From contig JBBQNJ010000090.1 in the NCBI GenBank assembly GCA_038329845.1, positions 1 to 18,127 of the forward strand: a stretch of 18,127 nucleotides of DNA, given 5' to 3'. The notes beneath the pieces are model-generated. The model searched no databases, was not told the DNA's origin, and was given only the letters and a program-made list of their open reading frames with translations. The position numbers and the translations under genes were made by a program. This document shows positions 13,029 to 18,127 of the stretch, piece after piece (position 1 is the stretch's first letter; each line of letters opens with the position of its first letter). The DNA comes from JBBQNJ01 sp038329845 (GTDB lineage Bacteria; Planctomycetota; Phycisphaerae; Tepidisphaerales; Tepidisphaeraceae).

Positions 13029-13553
13029 TTATTCCAGCGCTTTTTCCACCGCTTTTTTCAGCGGGGCATCGCTGCCGCCGAAGCCGATCATCACCTCGGC
13101 GATGTTCCCCTCGCGGTCGATCACCACGGTGGTGGGGATGCCGCGGACCAGGTAGGACTGGGCGGTCGAGCCGTCTTTGTCCAGCAGGACGTTGAACGAC
13201 AAGTTCTGCTTCTCGACGTAGGCCCGCACCTTTTCCGCGCTCTCGCGCAGGTTGACGGCGTAGACCTTCAGCCCCTTCTTGGCGTATTCCTTGTCCTTAC
13301 TCAGCGCGTCCAGATGCGGCAGGGATTCGCGGCAGGGGGGACACCAGGTGGCCCAGAAATCCACCACCACGACCTTCCCTTTCAGATCCGACAACGCCAC
13401 CGGCTTGCCCTTGAGCGCATCGAGCCGAAACGCGGGCGCCTGTTTTCCCTTCAGGCTCGAGGTGTCATCCCCGCGACCCTGCCCCAGCAGCCATCCAGCG
13501 CCGCAGGCGAGAACCAACGTGAACAGCGATCCGATCAGCAGCGGGCGTTTCAT
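13029..13553 (-). CDS. TlpA/ResA-like periplasmic thioredoxin
   Basis: A 174-residue exported thiol-disulfide protein. Residues 4-24 form a hydrophobic signal/anchor (PLLIGSLFTLVLACGAGWLL); VLAC is only a poor lipobox, so a membrane anchor is more likely than a lipoprotein. The fold starts at about 36 (GKQAPAFRLDALKGKPVALSDLKGKV), the redox motif WCPPC has C71 and C74, and the cis-Pro is in GIPTT (P140). This is the TlpA/ResA layout, typically a reductant for cytochrome c maturation or secreted protein thiols; the partner is unknown. ATG 13553 is fixed by AAGGAG 5 nt upstream; the longer frame to 13616 lacks a signal peptide at its N-terminus. It lies 194 bp upstream of nuoE on the same strand. 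Confidence 0.92.
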   Translation of the reverse strand: MKRPLLIGSLFTLVLACGAGWLLGQGRGDDTSSLKGKQAPAFRLDALKGKPVALSDLKGKVVVVDFWATWCPPCRESLPHLDALSKDKEYAKKGLKVYAVNLRESAEKVRAYVEKQNLSFNVLLDKDGSTAQSYLVRGIPTTVVIDREGNIAEVMIGFGGSDAPLKKAVEKALE

Positions 13554-13662
13554 AGCGTCTCCTTCATAAACTCTCGACCGCGACGAGCGCCGTCGGAATA
13601 GGAAAATCGGCTCCACCGGGTTTTGCGAGTCGATCGGGTGGACCGGAGCGATCGACGCAGGG

Positions 13663-13673
13663 TATTGTATGCT
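13663..13673 (+). promoter_or_regulatory. -10-like elements before the small membrane protein at 13679
   Basis: TATTGT (13663-13668) and the overlapping TATGCT (13668-13673) lie 10 and 5 nt before GTG 13679. No SD. The region 13554-13678 is the divergent spacer shared with the TlpA-like gene. Confidence 0.35.
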
Positions 13674-13678
13674 CCGCC

Positions 13679-13918
13679 GTGGCCCAGATGAACGAACAAT
13701 CCGGCGATGCTCCCATCCATTCGACGCCGGGCGTTTCGGGGTCCTCGCCGCCGCTGCTCGACTATGGCAACCGGTTCCTGTCCGTTTCCCCCGGCGACGA
13801 GATGTCCATCGTCCGCAAAGGGTGGCTCTGGACGGCGACGGGAGTTTTGTTCGTGATCGGGATCATCGTCGTGATTCTGCTTGCGGGGTGGGTGGCGTCG
13901 GTGATTTGGGGTCTTTGA
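13679..13918 (+). CDS. Small single-pass membrane protein, unknown function
   Basis: A 79-residue protein from GTG 13679 (76 from ATG 13688). The first 45 residues are soluble and Ser/Pro-rich (DYGNRFLSVSPGDEMSIVRK), then one strongly hydrophobic helix (about 49-77; WLWTATGVLFVIGIIVVILL) ends the protein, as in tail-anchored proteins with the N-terminus in the cytoplasm. G/C-rich third positions support coding. Its last 56 bp overlap the 3' end of the glycosyltransferase gene on the other strand. No family recognised. It is divergent from the TlpA-like gene. Confidence 0.65.
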   Translation: MAQMNEQSGDAPIHSTPGVSGSSPPLLDYGNRFLSVSPGDEMSIVRKGWLWTATGVLFVIGIIVVILLAGWVASVIWGL

Positions 13919-15083
13919 TCTGGATTCGGTCGCCGCGCCATTCGACGTTTCCCGTCGCGCAAAGCCGCAGGGAGCGGGTGAAAATCCGAAGCATCATGAC
14001 AGCGCCCAGCGGCAGCAACACCGCATATCGCCCGGGGTTGCCGCTCCAGCGGTAATGCACCCACATCGTCGCGGTCATCAATATCCAGTGGGTGCCCGCC
14101 AGCCCCAGCCAGGCGAAGTCGATCCACCGCGGCGAGGGGCGCAGCAGCGCCCAGATGCCCCAGGCGAGCATCGGATAGACGCTCAGGACGCAAACGACGA
14201 AGAAACCCATCCCCACGAGAATGCGCCACGGCGAACCCAGCCCCACCCCATAAAAGTTGCGGCTCCATCCGCGAAGCAGGTTCGCCAGCCCGGCGTACAT
14301 GTGTACGGCGGCCAAGTCTACTCCCCACGCCACCCGCGGCCGAAGCCCCTTGGCCTTGACCTGCCGCGCCAGCGCCACATCTTCCGACAGCTTGTCACGC
14401 ACCGCCTCGTGACCGCCGATCGCGTCGTATACATCGCGGCGAATGAGGATGTACTGGCCGTTGGCGAAGGCGTTGGACGAATACTTGTCGTTGTTTGCCA
14501 GCGACACCGTATACAATCCCACCACCGCCCCGCCGCACAGGGGCATGATCAAAGATTCCCAGAAGGTGTGGCTTTGCAGCCGCAACAACAGGCTGAGCAT
14601 CCCGTATCCGCGGGCCTCGGCCAGCGCCACGGTGCGAGCGAGCACCGTCGGCTGCAGGGTCACGTCCGAATCGATCAGCAGGATCCACTTGCCCCGCGCC
14701 CGCGGCAAATGTCGATGCAGCACGCTGCATTTCCCGGTCCACCCTGGTGGCGGCGGCTCGGTGTTGTGAACCACATTCAGCCGCGGATTCTCCACCGCCA
14801 TCGCGTCCATTACCGCGCCGGTCTGATCGCGGCTGCGATCATCGAGCGCCAGCACGGAAAAATCGGGATAGTCCTGCTGGAGCGCCGAATCGAGACATTC
14901 GGCGATGCTTGCTCCCTCATCCTTGGCGGGAATCACGATCGTCGCCGACGGCGCAGGATCGGGCAGGGGCGGAGCATGGCGCTCGAGCAGCGCCAGTTTC
15001 TTTCGAAGCAGAAACATTCCCGCCGCATAGACCACCCATGCCAAGGGTCCCAACAGCAGATATAGCAGCAACAAGGCCTTCAT
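13863..15083 (-). CDS. Family 2 glycosyltransferase, membrane-bound (HpnB/CrtQ-like)
   Basis: A 406-residue protein: N-terminal membrane helix (about 3-25), a cytosolic GT-A domain (about 46-265) and three to four C-terminal helices (about 285-375). GT2 markers: TIVIPAKDEGASI (48-60), DDRSRDQTG (81-89), PPPGWTGK (111-118), DXD-type DSD (138-140), and LSEDVALARQVKAKG (232-246) with the catalytic Asp, followed by GWSRNFYG (272-279). The GWTGK and SEDVALA pattern resembles glycosyltransferases of the hopanoid HpnB and carotenoid CrtQ kind. The acceptor is unknown, probably a lipid. The start ATG 15083 overlaps the upstream stop as ATGA; upstream Met codons (15095 and beyond) would extend into that gene. 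The final 14 residues are Pro/Ser-rich and overlap the opposing small gene. Confidence 0.87.
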   Translation of the reverse strand: MKALLLLYLLLGPLAWVVYAAGMFLLRKKLALLERHAPPLPDPAPSATIVIPAKDEGASIAECLDSALQQDYPDFSVLALDDRSRDQTGAVMDAMAVENPRLNVVHNTEPPPPGWTGKCSVLHRHLPRARGKWILLIDSDVTLQPTVLARTVALAEARGYGMLSLLLRLQSHTFWESLIMPLCGGAVVGLYTVSLANNDKYSSNAFANGQYILIRRDVYDAIGGHEAVRDKLSEDVALARQVKAKGLRPRVAWGVDLAAVHMYAGLANLLRGWSRNFYGVGLGSPWRILVGMGFFVVCVLSVYPMLAWGIWALLRPSPRWIDFAWLGLAGTHWILMTATMWVHYRWSGNPGRYAVLLPLGAVMMLRIFTRSLRLCATGNVEWRGDRIQIKDPKSPTPPTPQAESRR

Positions 15084-15841
15084 GGCGTGCGCCATACTAC
15101 GCACCCGCCGCGCCGCTTCCAGCGGGGCGCGGTCGATCCGGGGCCGAGAAGACCGCGCCAAGCGAGAATCGCCAGCAGCGGCGCGGCGGCGAAAGCCCCC
15201 GGAGGCAACGGTATCGGGGCCATCGGCAGGCCGATCAACCGTACCGTCACGTCGAAATCAACCTGCGACCAATTCCCGTCTCCATTGGGATTGTCCCCGG
15301 GAGTCCGAACCCACAGCCGCTCGATGTCCAGTGTCAGGGCGTCGATCCGCGATCCGAACAAGTCCGGGCGATCCAGAAACGGGCGGTCGCGCCAGGCATC
15401 GGCTTCGAAGCTCGAGGCGCCGGCGCTGATCCCGCCCATATCCATCACCAGTTCGATCAGATCATTGACTCCATCGCTCAATCTCGCGGCGACGGCGGAA
15501 AAGTCAGGCTCGTTGTCGCGATTGGCGATCAACCCGATGCGATCGTTGAGATCCTCGAGCCAGACCTGCTCGAACAGCGAGAAACGCCTGCCTCGGCTGT
15601 CGCGGATGGACCATCGCGGCCCCACGCCCTCGGCGCGGACCGCCCCGGCGACGGCACCGCTCACCTGCCAGCAGGCCAGCACCCCCGGCTCATCGCCCCA
15701 GTCGATCGAGCCAGGCTCAGCAAGGCACCACGATGCCGCGGCAAACATCGCACAGGCCAGAGCGGCCTTGGAACAAGCGGGAAACATAGCGGACACGACG
15801 CGCCAAAAAACCATGGCCATGCGACGATCCATCGTCGTCAT
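15080..15841 (-). CDS. Secreted protein with IPLPP-type C-terminal sorting-like segment
   Basis: A protein of about 253 residues. A hydrophobic N-terminal segment (MVFWRVVSAMFPACSKAALA, then CAMFAAASWCLA) looks like a signal peptide. The middle has no recognised domain (beta-rich, with NRDNEPDFSAVAARLSDGVN). Near the C-terminus APIPLPPGAFAAAPLLAILA is a Pro motif followed by a hydrophobic helix, then RWKRR, resembling VPLPA-CTERM/PEP-CTERM signals, although the tail (GLLGPGSTAPRWKRRGGCVV) is longer than usual. The start is uncertain: in-frame Met codons are at 15901, 15877, 15841, 15832, 15820 and 15814; 15841 (MTTMDRRMAM) gives a compact signal peptide. The stop overlaps the glycosyltransferase start (ATGA), indicating coupled translation. 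Confidence 0.65.
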   Translation of the reverse strand: MTTMDRRMAMVFWRVVSAMFPACSKAALACAMFAAASWCLAEPGSIDWGDEPGVLACWQVSGAVAGAVRAEGVGPRWSIRDSRGRRFSLFEQVWLEDLNDRIGLIANRDNEPDFSAVAARLSDGVNDLIELVMDMGGISAGASSFEADAWRDRPFLDRPDLFGSRIDALTLDIERLWVRTPGDNPNGDGNWSQVDFDVTVRLIGLPMAPIPLPPGAFAAAPLLAILAWRGLLGPGSTAPRWKRRGGCVVWRTP

Positions 15842-15972
15842 GCGCCTCGGCGCGGCATATTCTCCAGCCTTGATCATACCATCGTCGCCGACCACTGCCA
15901 TGGCGAATTATCGAGCCCTCAGTTCCCAGTTCCCCGTTTCCCCGTTCCCCCGCGAATCCGCGAACCTGTAAT

Positions 15973-15996
15973 CTCGGATTTGAGATCCGGATCCGA
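15973..15996. repeat. Short hairpin CTCGGAT...ATCCGAG
   Basis: Seven-base arms 15973-15979 and 15990-15996 with a 10-nt interior that itself contains ATCCGG. Just upstream (15921-15950) is a repetitive GTTCCC-type tract. Both lie in the non-coding gap 15842-16145; function unknown. Confidence 0.4.
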
Positions 15997-16008
15997 GGCA
16001 GCGCGCTG

Positions 16009-16069
16009 CCTGGACTCGAACAGCGCCGGCGGCGGCGGTGCCCCATCGCGGGATCCACTCGAATCCAGG
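16009..16069. repeat. Inverted repeat with 11-bp arms
   Basis: CCTGGACTCGA (16009-16019) pairs with TCGAATCCAGG (16059-16069) with one mismatch, enclosing 39 nt that include the first copy of the 20-bp direct repeat at 16024. The TTCGAATCC-like arm recalls a tRNA T-loop, but no cloverleaf could be folded. Confidence 0.45.
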
Positions 16070-16113
16070 TCAGTGCAAGGCGGGTGCAACAATCGCCGGC
16101 GGCGGCGGTGCCC
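16024..16113. repeat. 20-bp direct repeat spaced 70 bp
   Basis: CGCCGGCGGCGGCGGTGCCC is found at 16024-16043 and 16094-16113, exactly 70 bp apart; the sequence between is not otherwise duplicated. The second copy sits 18 bp before the -10-like element of the 16146 gene. Confidence 0.65.
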
Positions 16114-16131
16114 TAGAGGGCGGCGATGATG

Positions 16132-16137
16132 TACAAT
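16132..16137 (+). promoter_or_regulatory. -10-like TACAAT before the four-helix membrane protein
   Basis: TACAAT (5 of 6 to TATAAT) ends 8 nt before ATG 16146 with no SD, fitting a leaderless transcript. Confidence 0.5.
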
Positions 16138-16145
16138 TTGAAGAA

Positions 16146-16493
16146 ATGGTGAACGTGTTCGCCTTCCTGTTGGTAATCCCGGCCCTGCTCAGCACACTGT
16201 TGCTGGCGGCTCATTTCTTTCGGGCGGAAAACGTGCCGGGGATGATCGCGTCGCTGTTGATCCTGCCGATCCTGATCATTCCGCGCCCCTGGGCACGCCG
16301 GACGGCGCAGATTCTGCTGGTCATCGGAGCCTTGGAGTGGATTCGCGCCACGATCCAGTTTGTGCAAATCCGCCAAGCGATGGGCGCGCCGGCGGGACGG
16401 CTGATGATCATCCTGGGCGCCGTTGCAGCGTTCACCGTTCTCTCCGCGGCGCTCCTGTGGGCCCGGCCAGCCCGGCGTCGATTCGGGGAATAG
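16146..16493 (+). CDS. Small four-helix membrane protein, unknown function
   Basis: A 115-residue protein with four predicted membrane helices at about 3-23, 31-48, 53-72 and 84-105, joined by short loops (ENVPG, RPWARR, RQAMGAPAGR) and ending in a basic tail (RPARRRFGE). No family recognised. The positive-inside pattern puts the RPWARR loop and the C-terminus in the cytoplasm. The frame extends upstream to 16038, but that part is translated GC-rich repeat; ATG 16146 is supported by the TACAAT element at leaderless distance and because the hydrophobic sequence begins at once. It precedes the prenyl synthase by 103 bp on the same strand. Confidence 0.65.
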   Translation: MVNVFAFLLVIPALLSTLLLAAHFFRAENVPGMIASLLILPILIIPRPWARRTAQILLVIGALEWIRATIQFVQIRQAMGAPAGRLMIILGAVAAFTVLSAALLWARPARRRFGE

Positions 16494-16581
16494 CGCCCCC
16501 TGGGCAGGTTCGTCGCGGGCGGGCAACTTTCACAATTTTCGAAACTTCCAATTCCGACTCGCCGGCGGGCCATCGCATCTT

Positions 16582-16587
16582 TACAAT
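16582..16587 (+). promoter_or_regulatory. -10-like TACAAT before the polyprenyl synthase
   Basis: TACAAT ends 9 nt before ATG 16597. It is the same hexamer at nearly the same distance as before the 16146 gene, again without an SD. Confidence 0.5.
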
Positions 16588-16596
16588 CGAGTCCAT

Positions 16597-17616
16597 ATGA
16601 GCCCCACGTTGGAACTGAGCCAGTCTCGCGGAGCCTCGGCAGCCCTGACGGGAATGATCGACTGCATCGCCGCCGAACTGTCCCTGGTCGAGCGCCGATT
16701 CAATGAGGAGCTGCGCAGCGACGTAAAGTGCGTGAATGCACTGGTCCGTCATGTGGCGCGGTTCCGCGGGAAGATGCTTCGCCCGATTCTGGTGCTGCTG
16801 TCGGGCAAGGCCGCCTGTCGCGTCGGCGCGGTCTCCGACGCCCACGTCACCATCGCCACCGTCGTCGAAATGGTCCACATGGCCACGCTGGTCCATGACG
16901 ATGTGCTGGACGAGGCGGAGCTGCGCCGCAAGGGTGCCACGCTCAATCACCTGCGCGGCAACGAGGCGGCGGTTCTGCTGGGCGATTATCTCATCAGCCA
17001 CAGCTATCACCTGTGCAGCAGCCTCTCGTCGCCGCGGGTCAGCCGGGTGATCGCCCATACGACCAACCAGGTGTGCGAAGGGGAGTTGCTGCAAATTCAC
17101 AATCGCAACAATCTCGACTTGGAAGAGGGCGAGTACTACGCGATCGTCGCCCGCAAGACCGGGGTTTTGTGCGCGGTCTGCTGCATGCTCGGGGCGCAGT
17201 TCTCCTCGGCGTCGGAGGCGGTGGTCAAGGGGATGGAGAACTACGGCCTGTCGCTGGGGATCGCGTTCCAGATTCAAGACGACATCCTCGACCTGCTCGG
17301 GGATCGAGAGGTCGTGGGCAAGACGCTGGGCAGCGACATCCGCAAGGGCAAGCTCACCCTGCCGCTGATCCACTTTTTGCGCCACGCCCCCAGAGAACAT
17401 CGGTTGCTGCTGCGATCGCTGCTGGAATCTCCCGATGGCGACAAGGTCGAGCGGATTCGCAACCTCGTGCTTCCCAGCGAGTCGATTCCCTACGCCCGCG
17501 CCGCCGCCGCCGCTCGCATCGCCGAGGCCAAGGAATCGCTGGCCCTGTTGCCCGATTCACCGCCTAAGCGCGTGCTGCTGGCGATGGCGGATTTCGTGAT
17601 TTCGCGCCCGATGTGA
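16597..17616 (+). CDS. Long-chain polyprenyl diphosphate synthase (IspB/HepT-like)
   Basis: A 339-residue trans-prenyltransferase that extends farnesyl- or geranylgeranyl-type primers with isopentenyl diphosphate. First Asp-rich motif DDVLDEAELRR (101-111), second DDILDLLGD (228-236); GKMLRPILVLLSGKA (58-72) and GEYYAIVARKTGVL (178-191) are also typical. Residue -5 to the first Asp motif is a small Ala (ATLVHDD), as in octaprenyl/solanesyl synthases, which argues for a long chain, probably a quinone side chain. The exact length is not predictable. ATG 16597 fits the family length and the upstream TACAAT. The longer frame back to 16423 overlaps the previous gene's end and is not used. Its stop is 8 bp from the next start. 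Confidence 0.93.
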   Translation: MSPTLELSQSRGASAALTGMIDCIAAELSLVERRFNEELRSDVKCVNALVRHVARFRGKMLRPILVLLSGKAACRVGAVSDAHVTIATVVEMVHMATLVHDDVLDEAELRRKGATLNHLRGNEAAVLLGDYLISHSYHLCSSLSSPRVSRVIAHTTNQVCEGELLQIHNRNNLDLEEGEYYAIVARKTGVLCAVCCMLGAQFSSASEAVVKGMENYGLSLGIAFQIQDDILDLLGDREVVGKTLGSDIRKGKLTLPLIHFLRHAPREHRLLLRSLLESPDGDKVERIRNLVLPSESIPYARAAAAARIAEAKESLALLPDSPPKRVLLAMADFVISRPM

Positions 17617-17624
17617 AGCTGCCC

Positions 17625-17990
17625 ATGGCCTTCGAGATCACCACAACTCGCGAGTTCGCCGCATCGCACCAGTTGCGGCTGTACGATGGATCGCTCGAGC
17701 CGCTGCACGGGCACAACTGGCGGGTCACGGTGACGGTGGGATCGCCCCAGCTCGACGGCATCGGCGTGGTGATGGATTTCCACGACCTCGATCGCCAGGT
17801 CGACGCGATCGTGGCGGCGATGCACAACCGCCATCTCAACGACGTTCCGCCTTTCGCCGCCGGTCTGAATCCCTCGACCGAACACGTGGCGCTGCATATC
17901 GGCCAATCCCTGCGCCTGCCCGTCGGCGTCAATCTCCTGAGCGTGCGTGTGTGGGAAACCTCGGTGAACTCGGCGATCTATCGCCCCTAG
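17625..17990 (+). CDS. 6-pyruvoyltetrahydropterin synthase family, PTPS-III type
   Basis: A 121-residue T-fold enzyme. Zinc ligands are H15 (FAASHQL), H28 and H30 (LHGHNW). Other conserved parts are VVMDFHDLD (48-56), LNDVPPF (71-77), NPSTEHVA (82-89) and ETSVNSAIY with Glu 111. The catalytic Cys of QueD and true PTPS (CxxxHGH) is absent; instead E25 is placed as ExxHGH, the signature of PTPS-III, which in several bacteria replaces dihydroneopterin aldolase (FolB) by making 6-hydroxymethyl-dihydropterin from dihydroneopterin triphosphate. A folate role is therefore more likely than queuosine. GTG 17613 is an alternative start (adds MKLP). It follows the prenyl synthase directly, so both are probably cotranscribed. 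Confidence 0.88.
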   Translation: MAFEITTTREFAASHQLRLYDGSLEPLHGHNWRVTVTVGSPQLDGIGVVMDFHDLDRQVDAIVAAMHNRHLNDVPPFAAGLNPSTEHVALHIGQSLRLPVGVNLLSVRVWETSVNSAIYRP

Positions 17991-17993
17991 CCC

Positions 17994-18127
17994 AACTTCC
18001 GCAGTTCGCGCTCTAAAATAATTTTTCCGAGCCGAGAATCGGCGATCCCTGTCAACCCTGGCCGTTGGAGGATGCAAATGTCGATGTAGTGAAGACCAAG
18101 TCACTCGCCGGTGCGTGGTAGACTTCT
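17994..18127. other. Right-end stretch without a recognisable gene
   Basis: No gene, tRNA or clear terminator is visible. There is an A/T-rich TAAAATAATTTTT (18014-18026), unusual in this GC-rich DNA, and a small hairpin GCCGA-GAA-TCGGC (18031-18043). The last 21 bases resemble part of the 70-bp repeat at 4121-4288. Confidence 0.4.

Noticed and set aside
15083..15099. TAGTAT as a -10 element for the glycosyltransferase
   Set aside because: Spacing fits the leaderless pattern, but the ATGA overlap with the upstream gene makes coupled translation the simpler reading.
16009..16069. Possible tRNA (TCGAATCC-like arm)
   Set aside because: No acceptor, D or anticodon stems could be matched at the right distances.
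14747..16129. 460-codon plus-strand frame
   Set aside because: It lies antisense to the IPLPP protein and the glycosyltransferase start; its composition is Arg/Pro/Ser-rich shadow sequence.
18071..18092. GGAGG followed by ATG near the right edge
   Set aside because: The frame ends after five codons (MQMSM stop).

Overview
The window looks like a chromosomal segment of a GC-rich planctomycete, most likely class Phycisphaerae. This is inferred from a PEP-CTERM sorted, beta-strand-rich surface protein, an archaeal/eukaryotic-type (type 3) prolyl-tRNA synthetase, a scattered nuo locus, sparse Shine-Dalgarno (SD) use and mostly small transcription units. No species can be assigned from the sequence alone. 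No CRISPR array, rRNA, tRNA or complete mobile element was seen.

Layout. 1-94 is the N-terminus of a transposase that runs off the left edge. 95-678 holds no intact gene: a possible decayed reading frame, a 20-bp-stem REP-like palindrome and a C-rich tract. 679-2043 (-) is a secreted PEP-CTERM protein with a recognisable promoter. 2044-2548 is a repeat-rich intergenic region. Then come smpB (trans-translation), a SAM-dependent O-methyltransferase whose 3' end is duplicated in a 70-bp tandem repeat, a CaCA-family Ca2+/H+ antiporter and an unusual SPFH-like/beta-propeller fusion protein. That protein converges on ppa (pyrophosphatase). An unrecognised 104-residue protein and proS start head to head only 15 bp apart.

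9937-13553 (-) is a run reading TlpA-like thioredoxin, nuoE, membrane-anchored tyrosine/dual-specificity-type phosphatase, 76-residue basic protein, nuoF. The NADH-input subunits of complex I are thus separated by two non-nuo genes, and nuoG does not follow. Next are a small membrane protein overlapping tail to tail with a GT2 glycosyltransferase, and a secreted protein with an IPLPP-type C-terminal sorting-like segment, coupled to the glycosyltransferase by an ATGA overlap. At the right end are a four-helix membrane protein, a long-chain polyprenyl diphosphate synthase (probable quinone side chain) and a pterin synthase whose active-site signature (ExxHGH in place of CxxxHGH) marks it as PTPS-III, a replacement for dihydroneopterin aldolase in folate synthesis.

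Common threads. Respiration: NuoE, NuoF and the prenyl synthase could supply NADH dehydrogenase parts and its quinone substrate. Cell surface: two proteins carry different exosortase-like C-termini. Expression: at least five genes have a -10-like hexamer only 6-10 nt before the start codon and no SD, suggesting leaderless mRNAs, whereas others have strong SDs. The least described items are the SPFH/propeller fusion, the phosphatase and small protein inside the nuo run, and the 104-residue orphan facing proS.
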